Source: a virus. From it: a stretch of DNA of 22,106 bases. The notes beneath the pieces were generated by a model that saw only the letters and a program-made list of their open reading frames with translations, was not told the DNA's origin and did not search any database. The translations under genes were made by a program, and so were the position numbers. Shown in pieces: positions 1 to 5,813 of this stretch. How positions within the stretch are numbered: the stretch's first letter is position 1; each line of letters begins with the position of its first letter. The DNA lies in IMG/VR virus record IMGVR_UViG_3300002242_000293, positions 2,191-24,296 of that record; one strand, 5' to 3'.

Positions 1-25
1 CACTCTGATATGAATAAGGGTAAAG

Positions 26-88
26 GTGTTATCAGTTTTTCTTATTATCATAGGTGGACTTATAGGAGCTGTAATTAGCTTTCTTTAA
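26..88 (+). CDS. possible tiny membrane peptide
   Basis: A 20-residue frame from GTG at 26 to TAA at 86-88 is almost wholly hydrophobic and would form one transmembrane helix with a glycine-rich centre (IIIGGLIGAV). An AAGGG lies just upstream of the GTG. The same frame is closed upstream by TGA at 11-13, so it does not run off the window edge. It could be a real micro-protein of the lysis region or the 3' remnant of a frame-broken gene; the length is too short to decide. Confidence 0.25.
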   Translation: MLSVFLIIIGGLIGAVISFL

Positions 89-93
89 ATGGA

Positions 94-396
94 ATGGCTA
101 AACGCAGACAGACAGCTTCTGTTGGACTTTACAATGAACTTATTGCACAGGCAGAATTTGCCAAAGACCCAAACAAGATTGTGTTTGTTCCGGCTATGGG
201 AAAAGGACCAATAGATATGGTTGTTTTAGATATAGACACAGGCAAATATCAAGCATATGATGTTAAAAGTGCTAATTATAGAAAGACAGATTATATACCT
301 AAAGATACCTATAAACGAAAAGCAGGAAGTTTAATTAATAGAGGTCTCACTCCAGAACAAAAAAAATTAAAGGTTAAGATATATTATAATAAATAA
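94..396 (+). CDS. small PD-(D/E)XK nuclease-like protein
   Basis: The 100-residue product has the layout of a minimal PD-(D/E)XK nuclease fold: an early helix with Gly11 and Glu15, a strand ending VFVP (30-33), then PID (39-41) followed by MVVLD, and the DVK core at 56-58 followed by Ser-Ala and Arg63. Asp41, Asp56 and Lys58 fit the metal-binding and catalytic triad. Such small enzymes occur in phages and mobile elements as Holliday-junction or homing-type endonucleases; the substrate here cannot be read from sequence. It is the first gene of a tight plus-strand series, ending one base before the next ATG. The start at 94 is chosen because an ATG at 89 opens a frame that closes soon after. 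The family assignment is by motif recognition only. Confidence 0.7.
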   Translation: MAKRRQTASVGLYNELIAQAEFAKDPNKIVFVPAMGKGPIDMVVLDIDTGKYQAYDVKSANYRKTDYIPKDTYKRKAGSLINRGLTPEQKKLKVKIYYNK

Positions 397-397
397 T

Positions 398-610
398 ATG
401 GACACAACTGAAATTATAAACGAGTACAAAGATCAGCTTAGAATACTTAAACAACAAATTAATGAGCTTGAAGATGCCGGAAAATCTAAGGATGCCGCCA
501 ATAAAAGATGTTTGCAAAAACTAGAATTTTCAACTAAAGATTTAGAAGATGCACAAGCTAAAATTAAAGAGTTAGAGGAACAAATAAAAGGATCAAATGA
601 TACCATATAG
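398..610 (+). CDS. small coiled-coil protein
   Basis: The 70-residue product is almost entirely charged helix with heptad-like leucine and isoleucine spacing (QLRILKQQINELED near 13-26; KIKELEEQIK near the C-terminus), so a coiled coil is likely and no enzyme motif is visible. It starts two bases after the preceding stop and overlaps the next gene by 14 bases, typical of a translationally coupled phage operon. Its position directly before a holin-like gene suggests a structural or lysis-associated helper, but the function is unknown. Confidence 0.65.
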   Translation: MDTTEIINEYKDQLRILKQQINELEDAGKSKDAANKRCLQKLEFSTKDLEDAQAKIKELEEQIKGSNDTI

Positions 611-972
611 ATTATTATTTAACATAGGTTCTAAAGCTGCGGGAACTTTTATGGAAAGACGAAGAGAAAAAAGCGAAAGAAAACACGCAATAGCTTTAGC
701 AGAGATGGAGACTGGAAACGAAAGAGCAAAAAGAAATGGCTCTTTGTTTTTAGATTTAATACTAGGTGCTTTTATTCTAGCACCTCTAGGTATTCTTGCT
801 TATGCTACGTTCTGGGGAGATATAGATATGTTTAAAGAAGGTAGAGTTTTACTTTGAACAATTAAAAAATATACCAGAAGTATATTTATATTTAATTTTT
901 ATCGTTGTAGGTGGTAACTATGGTATATCAGTTACTAATTTATTATCTGGAAAAAAATTTAATAAAAAATGA
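597..972 (+). CDS. probable holin, frame interrupted at 834-836
   Basis: Read as given, the frame from ATG 597 stops at 855-857 after 86 residues: a basic, helical N-terminus (MERRREKSERKHA) and then a hydrophobic stretch LFLDLILGAFILAPLGILAY. Shifting +1 at the AAA of 834-836 (dropping one A) gives a further segment containing VYLYLIFIVVGGNYGISVTN and ending at TGA 970-972. The combined product of about 124 residues has two membrane spans separated by an acidic segment, like many phage holins with a cytoplasmic basic tail. No start codon exists in the downstream frame, which argues that the two halves are one gene. I infer a sequence error or mutation; the holin role rests on topology and on its place among small plus-strand genes. 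No endolysin is recognisable in the window. Confidence 0.6.
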
Positions 973-1104
973 CACTAGCTACACAACAATATAAATAAGA
1001 AAGTAAGTTTATTATCTCAACAAACAGGCAAATATGGCAAGAGTAAAGTTCGATCTGCAAAAACCAAAGCACGAAAGAATACCAAAAAGAACAAGTATAA
1101 GTAA
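969..1104 (+). pseudogene. small basic protein, frame interrupted at 993-995
   Basis: ATG 969 overlaps the preceding stop as ATGA and opens MTLATQQYK before TAA. Dropping one A from the AAA at 993-995 continues into a lysine-rich stretch containing SLLSQQTGKYGKSKVRSAK and ending at 1102-1104, a 44-residue basic protein. The last 71 bases overlap the next gene in another frame, so only one of the two may be real, or both. The call rests on the ATGA coupling and on the same +1 pattern seen in neighbouring genes. Confidence 0.35.
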
Positions 1105-1183
1105 ACGTAAGAAACCTAAATTTAGTTCTATGAATAAAAATAAAAAAAAATCTTGGAAGAAAACTAGAGGTCAAGGCAAATGA
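1034..1183 (+). CDS. small highly basic conserved-type phage protein
   Basis: ATG 1034 encodes a 49-residue, very lysine- and arginine-rich protein (start MARVKFDLQKPKHERIPKR, end SWKKTRGQGK). The stop TGA overlaps the next ATG (ATGA at 1180-1183), a sign of translational coupling. Proteins with the same look, beginning near KPKH-x-x-IPK and ending RGQG, are in my memory common in marine phage genomes without known function. Nucleic-acid binding is plausible from charge alone. The complementary-strand frame over this region is rich in Phe, Tyr and Cys and looks like a shadow. Confidence 0.65.
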   Translation: MARVKFDLQKPKHERIPKRTSISKRKKPKFSSMNKNKKKSWKKTRGQGK

Positions 1184-1539
1184 AAGTAAATGAAAATTCT
1201 GTTGTGAGTTTACCTATTAGAAATCTTTTAGCTTTGTGTGCTGCCGTAGCTATGGGTATTTTTGCTTATACAGAAATTACCGCTAGACTTACATCACTTG
1301 AAACTTCAAGAGAATTACATCAAGCTGACTTACTAAAAAAAAGTGAACAGCTACCTACCGACCAAGAACAATTTATGTTATTAGAACACATTGCTGGACA
1401 AGTAGAAAATATACAAAAAGAAATGGAAACGATGAGAAATAATAACGTGAACATAACTTATGCTATGAAAGATATAGAAAAGATTAAAGAAAGTTTAGAA
1501 GCTATTAAAGATAAAGTTAGAAAGAATGGTAATCATTAA
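1180..1539 (+). CDS. membrane-anchored coiled-coil protein
   Basis: The 119-residue product has one N-terminal transmembrane helix (about residues 12-30, LLALCAAVAMGIFAYTEI) followed by a long charged helical region with coiled-coil character (about 35-117). That topology, an inner-membrane anchor with a periplasmic or cytoplasmic rod, is what an i-spanin looks like, and the gene sits a few hundred bases downstream of the probable holin. No o-spanin lipoprotein is embedded in or directly after it, so spanin is only a suggestion. It is coupled on both sides, by ATGA upstream and by TAATG downstream. Confidence 0.7.
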   Translation: MKVNENSVVSLPIRNLLALCAAVAMGIFAYTEITARLTSLETSRELHQADLLKKSEQLPTDQEQFMLLEHIAGQVENIQKEMETMRNNNVNITYAMKDIEKIKESLEAIKDKVRKNGNH

Positions 1540-1739
1540 TGGAATTAGTTGTAGCACTTCTCATGTATCTTGGTGATCCTCCGGTTTTAAAGGAACACTT
1601 ACTTATGCCGAACATCTCAGAATGTTTGAAGAGAAAACGTATATCAATGAGATCAACAAACAACGCACAGTTTCAATGCATGAAAGTTAATGCTGTTGTT
1701 AAAGATGGTAAAATATTAAGCATATCAAAAACAGATTAA
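1539..1739 (+). CDS. hypothetical small protein with two cysteines
   Basis: Sixty-six residues, with its start ATG overlapping the preceding TAA. The N-terminus (MELVVALLMYLG) is hydrophobic and could be a weak signal or anchor; the rest contains a CLKRKR stretch and a QFQCMKV strand followed by a probable beta hairpin with KDGKILSI. The pair Cys29/Cys47 could form a disulphide if exported. I recall similarly arranged unnamed proteins in marine phages after the membrane coiled-coil gene, but assign no function. Confidence 0.6.
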   Translation: MELVVALLMYLGDPPVLKEHLLMPNISECLKRKRISMRSTNNAQFQCMKVNAVVKDGKILSISKTD

Positions 1740-1897
1740 TGTATTCAATCATTTGGTTTCGAAATGATCGTTGGCAAATATTTACAAACGAAATATGGCA
1801 GACAGAAAAAGAAGCATTAGACTATGCTAAACGAGGTAACTTTAAAAAAAAAGATAAATGGAAAGTTGTGTTATACAATAAAAAATATTATATATAA
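1739..1897 (+). CDS. small tryptophan-rich hypothetical protein
   Basis: ATG 1739 overlaps the previous stop (TAATG) and encodes 52 residues: MYSIIWFRNDRWQIFTNEIW, then a helix with KEALDYAKRG and a final strand KWKVVLYNKKYYI. The pattern of strand, strand, helix, strand is typical of a small alpha/beta phage protein. It ends two bases before the next ATG. Function unknown; the coupling and lack of gaps make it a likely real gene. Confidence 0.65.
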   Translation: MYSIIWFRNDRWQIFTNEIWQTEKEALDYAKRGNFKKKDKWKVVLYNKKYYI

Positions 1898-1899
1898 TT

Positions 1900-2149
1900 A
1901 TGGCTATAGATTATAGAGGAGAAAAATTTTCAGGTTACAATAAACCTAAAAATGCAAGAACTAAAACTAAAAAGTTTGCGGTTCTAGCAAAAGTAGGAGA
2001 TCAAGTAAAGCTAATTAGATATGGCGATGCTAATATGACCATTAAAAAAAATAATCCTAAAAACAGAAAAGTCATTCAGAGCTAGACACAAATGTGATTC
2101 TGCAACCAGTAAGCTCACAGCTCGATATTGGTCCTGCAAAAAATGGTAA
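1900..2149 (+). CDS. conserved small phage protein, frame interrupted at 2067-2071
   Basis: The frame from ATG 1900 starts MAIDYRGEKFSGYNKPK and stops at 2083-2085. Dropping one base from AAAAG at 2067-2071 continues as RKSFRARHKCDSATSK, then ARYWSCKKW, and ends at TAA 2147-2149. I recognise the combined pattern: many marine and gut phages carry a protein of about 82 residues with KFAVLAK, KLIRYGDANM, FRARHKC and a C-terminal WSCK-x-W. The restored C-terminus contains the conserved cysteines, so the uncorrected 61-residue frame is truncated. The restored end overlaps the next ATG by 7 bases, matching the coupling elsewhere. Function unknown; Cys and His may bind a metal. Confidence 0.7.
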
Positions 2150-2358
2150 GAAAAAAAACTTGGGTTAAATCAAAAAGACAAAGAGTAATTAAATGTGGTA
2201 CTTGTACTATGTGCGATAAACCTATGATGTCAGATGAAGGTGGTTGGATTATTAATGCAGAAAAAAAATTCTTTTGTGAAAGACATCGTGCTAACGAACA
2301 TAGTTGCTTTGATGAATATTTAAAACAATATAGAGAGTGGAAACAATTACAACTGTAG
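2143..2358 (+). CDS. zinc-ribbon-like small protein
   Basis: A 71-residue protein with a CGTCTMC cluster (C-x2-C-x2-C) at about residues 18-24 and a second cluster FFCERHR with a later HSCF, so a Cys/His zinc-binding site is likely. The start at ATG 2143 is preferred to an in-frame TTG at 2128 because it gives a short overlap with the restored end of the upstream gene. It is the last plus-strand gene of the left block and ends face to face with the DnaA-like gene, the two overlapping by 12 bases. Function unknown. Confidence 0.65.
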   Translation: MVRKKTWVKSKRQRVIKCGTCTMCDKPMMSDEGGWIINAEKKFFCERHRANEHSCFDEYLKQYREWKQLQL

Positions 2359-2868
2359 TTGTTCTTTAAGTTCTTTAAACTCTTGGTGTATTGTTTTTTC
2401 TGACGACCAAAATCTATCTCCCATAAATTTTAATCTTCTATGATGAATAACTGTTGAGTGATCTATCTTTAACATTCTACCTAACTCAGATAAAGATATA
2501 CCATACACTTCTAAGAAAAGATTAATCATAATACTTCTTGCTCTAACTAAATATTCAAATCTTCTTGTCCCAAGCAATTTATCTCTTCGCATTTCATATC
2601 TAATGCAAATTTTATTAACAAGAGCATCAAAGGTATTACGACCTACACATTTTCTTTCTGTGGGTATTTTATTTTTTTTATCTTCTTCTATCTTTTGTTG
2701 TTTTAATTTTAATTTAAACAACTGACCTTCTATCTTTGCTTTGTTTTGTTGTAATGACATTCTATAACCATTCTTAAATCCAGTTTTGTATAACATTAGT
2801 TCTCTTCCTGTTAGTTCTCTATACATTGGAGCATTCATGGCTTGTTTTAATTGTGTAAGTGTTTTCAT
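2347..2868 (-). CDS. DnaA domain IV-like DNA-binding protein
   Basis: The 173-residue product has a charged helical segment (about 37-66) and a C-terminal region (about 78-147) that closely follows the DnaA DNA-binding domain: a basic helix with RRFEYLVRARSIMINLFLE, then GISLSELGRMLKI and the signature-like DHSTVIHH at 136-143, equivalent to the DnaA-box recognition motif. There is no AAA+ ATPase part, so it is not a full initiator. Phages carry such stand-alone domains, and a role at a replication origin or as a repressor at DnaA-like boxes is inferred. It is the last gene of the minus-strand replication and recombination operon, and its ATG overlaps the stop of the tiny gene upstream (ATGA). 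Confidence 0.8.
   Translation of the reverse strand: MKTLTQLKQAMNAPMYRELTGRELMLYKTGFKNGYRMSLQQNKAKIEGQLFKLKLKQQKIEEDKKNKIPTERKCVGRNTFDALVNKICIRYEMRRDKLLGTRRFEYLVRARSIMINLFLEVYGISLSELGRMLKIDHSTVIHHRRLKFMGDRFWSSEKTIHQEFKELKEQLQL
2349..2362. terminator. short palindrome at convergent gene ends
   Basis: ACAACT-GT-AGTTGT forms a 6-bp inverted repeat exactly where the plus- and minus-strand genes end against each other. It has no long T-run, so it is at best a weak bidirectional terminator. Confidence 0.2.
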
Positions 2869-2963
2869 TTGCGTAGCATCCCCTCTGTTGTTTGCACAAC
2901 CTTTTGTTGTTTTTTTAATAATGTATTAATGACTATCTGTTTGCCATTAATTGCTCTCTGCAT
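2865..2963 (-). CDS. tiny hypothetical protein coupled to the DnaA-like gene
   Basis: ATG 2963 encodes 32 residues (MQRAINGKQIVINTLLKKQQ, ending EGMLRK), and its TGA overlaps the ATG of the DnaA-like gene as ATGA. It is short, basic and helical with no known motif. The precise coupling supports translation; it may otherwise be a leader peptide for the downstream gene. Confidence 0.4.
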   Translation of the reverse strand: MQRAINGKQIVINTLLKKQQKVVQTTEGMLRK

Positions 2964-3066
2964 TCAGCAACTTCCAAATGTAAGTTATAGCTTTTCAACT
3001 TTCAATTTGTTTAGCTTTCTGTACTGCTTGAACATATAACTCACTTTTCTTCCTTTGTTTGTCCAT
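2933..3066 (-). pseudogene. small helical protein, frame interrupted at 3000-3002
   Basis: ATG 3066, inside the end of the preceding gene, starts MDKQRKKSELYVQAVQKAKQ and meets TGA at 2995-2997. Adding one A at the homopolymer complementary to TTT 3000-3002 continues as SYNLHLEVAECREQLMANR to TAG 2933-2935, giving 44 residues of regular charged helix. The restored reading fills a gap otherwise without genes. This is the only site needing an added rather than a removed base. Confidence 0.4.
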
Positions 3067-3280
3067 CAGTTTTTGCAGACGACTTTTGATGTTTTCCATC
3101 ACCAGCATCCTCCTTCACTTTTGTAAAGTCCCATTTTATCTCGGAGACTTTTACTTCTACTAACTCTCCCTCAAATGAGGGGTCGGCAGCTTTCTCTACG
3201 GAATCAAATCTTTCTACATATTGAAAGAATGCTTGTCCGTTTCTTGTTCTTATATAGGATTTAACCCTTTTGTCAATCAT
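3041..3280 (-). CDS. hypothetical acidic/lysine-rich protein
   Basis: A 79-residue protein with an ordered N-terminal half (VKSYIRTRNGQAFFQYVERF, then a strand ELVEVKVSEIKWDF) and a low-complexity, charged C-terminus rich in Lys, Asp and Glu. It overlaps DUF3310 by 8 bases at its start. No motif is recognised. Its place between DUF3310 and the DnaA-like gene suggests a DNA-metabolism accessory role, by context only. Confidence 0.6.
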   Translation of the reverse strand: MIDKRVKSYIRTRNGQAFFQYVERFDSVEKAADPSFEGELVEVKVSEIKWDFTKVKEDAGDGKHQKSSAKTDGQTKEEK

Positions 3281-3485
3281 TGTAATCTCTTTCTAATATA
3301 AACTGTAGATTTTGTATGGCTTTTAGTATATCCTCTTTGCCGTTTTTAAAGGAGTGTCTCGAAACATATTTAATAACGCATCCTTCCGCAAATTGCATAC
3401 GATTAGCTTGTATATATTCAATAGGTTGGATGTTAAAATTATCTTTATAATGTGACCCACCTATTTGTTCTTTTGGACTTTTCAA
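3273..3485 (-). CDS. DUF3310 family protein
   Basis: The 70-residue product carries the DUF3310 pattern: QIGGSHYK, then IQPIEYIQAN, then EGCVIKYVSRH with a Lys-Asn-Gly and EDILKAI. The family is widespread in phages; it is often described as nucleotide-kinase-like, but its biochemical role is not established. I choose TTG at 3485 rather than an upstream TTG at 3524 because this TTG overlaps the stop of a small membrane protein as TTGA, and the family normally begins just before QIGGSHY. An AGGAG lies about 10 bases upstream. Confidence 0.85.
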   Translation of the reverse strand: MKSPKEQIGGSHYKDNFNIQPIEYIQANRMQFAEGCVIKYVSRHSFKNGKEDILKAIQNLQFILERDYND

Positions 3486-3583
3486 AAAATTATTACTCCT
3501 AATATAAATCCTGCAAGAAACCAAAGTATCTCTTGTCTATAATACAAAGACCATATTTCAAATTTTTCTATATATTTTTTCAT
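3482..3583 (-). CDS. tiny single-span membrane protein
   Basis: ATG 3583 encodes 33 residues: a charged and aromatic head (MKKYIEKFEIWSLYYRQE) followed by a transmembrane segment LWFLAGFILGVIIF. Its TGA overlaps the TTG start of DUF3310. Small membrane proteins of this type often precede DUF3310 in marine phages as I remember them. Function unknown. Confidence 0.6.
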   Translation of the reverse strand: MKKYIEKFEIWSLYYRQEILWFLAGFILGVIIF

Positions 3584-3592
3584 AATTTTATA

Positions 3593-3633
3593 GGGACAGA
3601 GCAAGGCTACTATGTGATTTCTCTTGATGTCCC
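3593..3633. other. inverted repeat GGGACA/TGTCCC
   Basis: GGGACA at 3593-3598 pairs with TGTCCC at 3628-3633, with a further TA-rich flank partly matching. It lies in the 154-bp gene-free stretch between the tiny membrane gene and the possible ssDNA-binding gene. Confidence 0.3.
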
Positions 3634-3663
3634 ATAATTTATCTTACTTGTTAAAGGGGTCTC

Positions 3664-3721
3664 TGTGGGGAGGAAAACAACTAATGAAAAAGTCAAGGGT
3701 AAATGACTAAAACTCCCCACA
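3664..3721. other. nested inverted repeat in minus-operon gap
   Basis: TGTGGGGAG (3664-3672) pairs perfectly with CTCCCCACA (3713-3721), and AGTCA (3691-3695) pairs with TGACT (3704-3708) inside it. The GC-rich outer arms stand out in this AT-rich genome. On the minus strand it lies in the untranslated leader before the tiny membrane gene, so it could be an RNA structure, attenuator or protein-binding cruciform. No T-run follows either arm. Confidence 0.5.
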
Positions 3722-3737
3722 AAGATGTCAAGATTAT

Positions 3738-4070
3738 TTAAAATCCAGACTGTTTATTTGTACCATACGCAGCTTTTTTAGCAAACGTCTTTTGTGGTGT
3801 AAAAGATGGTTGTCCACCACCGCTACTACTAGCAGAACTAGGAGTATTAGGGGATAACTTAATTGTTATACCACCAGTAGGATTACCATTGTCATCTTTG
3901 GTATTCCAACCTGCCTGATTATACCATGCGTTGCCAACCTTAACTCCGATTGTCCAGTTCTTACCTTTGGCTTGTGCTTCCACGTTAGGTGGTGCTACCC
4001 AATCAGGATGTTTATCTTCTGTTTTTTTTTCGTTGGGTATTACATTTACCCATATAGCTTCATTGCTCAT
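3738..4070 (-). CDS. possible ssDNA-binding partner of the recombinase
   Basis: The 110-residue product has a beta-rich N-terminal region (about 1-72, with HPDWVAPP, KNWTIGVKVGNAWYNQAGW and GGITIKLS) and a flexible Ser/Gly/Pro-rich C-terminal tail (PSSASSSGGGQPSFTPQKTF). A small beta-barrel followed by a disordered tail is how many phage single-strand-binding proteins look, and the gene overlaps the ERF recombinase gene by 11 bases. The tail lacks the acidic tip typical of bacterial SSB, and I see no decisive motif, so the role is inferred from shape and neighbours. Confidence 0.6.
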   Translation of the reverse strand: MSNEAIWVNVIPNEKKTEDKHPDWVAPPNVEAQAKGKNWTIGVKVGNAWYNQAGWNTKDDNGNPTGGITIKLSPNTPSSASSSGGGQPSFTPQKTFAKKAAYGTNKQSGF

Positions 4071-4758
4071 TTTTTCCTTTTGTTACCTGCAACTTTACAG
4101 ATTTAAAGTCTCTATATTGTTGCACATTATTTAATTCCAACTCTTTAGCATCAGCAACTTTCTTTAATTGCTTGTATACTTTAGAATTGTTTTTCATAAG
4201 ATATTGGATTTCATGCTTATATTTATCCGCTAGATTATAAAACTCTTTAGAGCTTTTAGCTAACCGGATATATCCTTTTATCTCTTCGGCATCCACATTA
4301 TCATCAAGATAAACTGGACTTGTTTCTTTGGATTGCTCCTTAGAAATTTTATTAAAAGGTTTAGCTTCATAGCCATCTTCGTCTTTTACACCTGTCTTTA
4401 GATTTAAAAGATTTAAGAAAGCATACTTTCTGGAATAAGACATTGCCTTACCTGTTCCAAAAGCATCTATACCTCCCATTGCTGAACAACCATCAACTAT
4501 TACAAAACTTGTTGGGTTGTCAATGTCATGTACTTTCATTGTACAAACAACCATGACCGCATCTGTTTTATCCATAACTTCCGTTAGATAATTACAAGTC
4601 ACATACAAGTTATTATCGAGTAATGCTTGTGTAGCAACTTCTTGTACTGCGTCATGTAGTAAGGGATTAAAGTGCATCCCTCCTTTTTTTTCAGCTTTTT
4701 TTACTCCACCTGCTTGTAAACAAGCTGAGTGTAGTTTTTGATATATGTTTTTCTTCAT
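4060..4758 (-). CDS. erf: ERF-family single-strand annealing protein
   Basis: The 232-residue protein matches the ERF superfamily of phage recombinases, which anneal complementary single strands during recombination and end repair. Seen: an N-terminal helix-rich part with HFNPLLHDAVQEV, a beta region with VMVVCTMKVHD, and the signature GTGKAMSYSRKYAFLNLLNL at 101-120 followed by acidic DEDGY (126-130), corresponding to the ERF pattern G-x-A-x-(T/S)-Y-x-(R/K)-(R/K)-Y-x-L. The C-terminal third is charged and helical, as usual for the variable tail. An AAGGA lies just before the ATG. It is in an operon with a RecB-like exonuclease upstream, so the two form a likely exonuclease/annealase pair like lambda Exo/Bet. 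Confidence 0.85.
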   Translation of the reverse strand: MKKNIYQKLHSACLQAGGVKKAEKKGGMHFNPLLHDAVQEVATQALLDNNLYVTCNYLTEVMDKTDAVMVVCTMKVHDIDNPTSFVIVDGCSAMGGIDAFGTGKAMSYSRKYAFLNLLNLKTGVKDEDGYEAKPFNKISKEQSKETSPVYLDDNVDAEEIKGYIRLAKSSKEFYNLADKYKHEIQYLMKNNSKVYKQLKKVADAKELELNNVQQYRDFKSVKLQVTKGKNEQ

Positions 4759-4779
4759 ACGTTCCTTATGTTGTTATTA

Positions 4780-4866
4780 TTAAAAGGGTAATAGACCCCA
4801 AACTTTTTGTGCATAAATAAAAGTGTATGTTGCAACAACTTTTGTTTTATATACTAGCCAAGACAT
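4780..4866 (-). CDS. tiny hypothetical protein between exonuclease and erf
   Basis: ATG 4866 opens a 28-residue frame (MSWLVYKTKVVATYTFIYAQ, ending KVWGLLPF) with a good ribosome binding site AAAGGAA six bases upstream. It is moderately hydrophobic and has no recognised family. It fills the gap between two recombination genes. Translation is plausible because of the ribosome binding site, but the length gives little support. Confidence 0.4.
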   Translation of the reverse strand: MSWLVYKTKVVATYTFIYAQKVWGLLPF

Positions 4867-4878
4867 AGTTCCTTTCTG

Positions 4879-5799
4879 TTAGTTGTTATTCTTAATTCCC
4901 CAAAGTTTACTAATTAATTGTGTCTGTTCTGTGGCTAAATCTTTATAATAATAATAATGATTTAAATCTGGTGGCTCACACATTAATGCAAGTTCAGATA
5001 GATTGCCTTTGCAGAACATAATCATTCGTTCCCACAATAAAATTTTCTCTACCATTTTAAAGTATAGAAACTCTAGGTGTTCTTTACGCATTAACTCATG
5101 TTTATTATCGAATATAATATGTTCTTTATCATTCGTATAAATTAAGAATGGTGTCTTTTTAGAACACATATAATAAAACGCAGTTTGAGTTAAATTTTCT
5201 ATAGTAGGTTCAGTTGGTAGTGCTTGACTACTCATTGAGTATTCTTCTTTAAACTTTACTTTTCTTAAATTAGGTGGCTTCGTTTTTAATTCAATCATTA
5301 CATCATCAGTTTCATAATCTATCTTACCCAGAATTTCTTTAATCATTGTCATTTCTTTTTTTCTTACATGACGTTCACATTCTAATTTACTTTTACCTAT
5401 AATATCTTGAACAACCTTTTTTGTGACTGCAATACAATCGTGTGCAAAGTCTACCATTTGTTCTCTGCCATAAGCATCCTTGTCATCTACAGGTTCTTTC
5501 TTGTTAATTTCTGATAGTTCTTTTTCAAATGATATTTTATAATCTCTATCCCACTCTGTTATGGCTTGTTTTTCTCTCTTCCAAATTGTATCGCCAATCA
5601 ATCTTTGGACAGTATTGTTTACTAAATTACCAAAATTAGCTTTGTATCTAAAAGGAAAAGTTCGTCTTACATTTTGTGGAAAGGTATAATTAATTAAATT
5701 TTTAGCAAAAGGTGTAGACGTAGATGAATAAGACCAATGGTCCAATCCTTTGCCACCATTAAATATGGAAAATGCTTTTTTTATATCTTTTCTTTGCAT
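4879..5799 (-). CDS. RecB/Cas4-like PD-(D/E)XK exonuclease
   Basis: The 306-residue product shows motifs of the RecB-type nuclease fold: GNLVNNTVQ (57-65), corresponding to the G-x-x-(V/I)-H/N motif I; Asp161 in LGKIDY; the E-x-K core at Glu170-Leu-Lys172 in VMIELKTKPP; and a downstream QTAFYY (205-210), corresponding to the conserved Q-x-x-x-Y motif. These enzymes resect DNA ends to make the single strands that the annealing protein uses. It is first in the minus-strand operon. The leader is very short: the predicted promoter's -10 box lies about 15 bases from the ATG and no Shine-Dalgarno sequence is visible, so translation may be near-leaderless. Confidence 0.8.
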   Translation of the reverse strand: MQRKDIKKAFSIFNGGKGLDHWSYSSTSTPFAKNLINYTFPQNVRRTFPFRYKANFGNLVNNTVQRLIGDTIWKREKQAITEWDRDYKISFEKELSEINKKEPVDDKDAYGREQMVDFAHDCIAVTKKVVQDIIGKSKLECERHVRKKEMTMIKEILGKIDYETDDVMIELKTKPPNLRKVKFKEEYSMSSQALPTEPTIENLTQTAFYYMCSKKTPFLIYTNDKEHIIFDNKHELMRKEHLEFLYFKMVEKILLWERMIMFCKGNLSELALMCEPPDLNHYYYYKDLATEQTQLISKLWGIKNNN

Positions 5800-5813
5800 A
5801 GTTGTTTGGCGGT

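Noticed and set aside
959-1174. Minus-strand open frame of 71 residues, rich in Phe, Tyr and Cys
   Set aside because: It is antisense to the basic protein gene at 1034-1183, which has start-stop coupling; the composition is the usual shadow of Lys-rich coding.
2851-3039. Plus-strand open frame of 62 residues
   Set aside because: It starts inside the DnaA-like gene on the other strand, has no ribosome binding site and is rich in Cys/Phe as an antisense shadow of helical minus-strand genes.
3931-4134. Plus-strand open frame across the SSB-like and erf genes
   Set aside because: Fully antisense to two well-supported genes, with no upstream signals.
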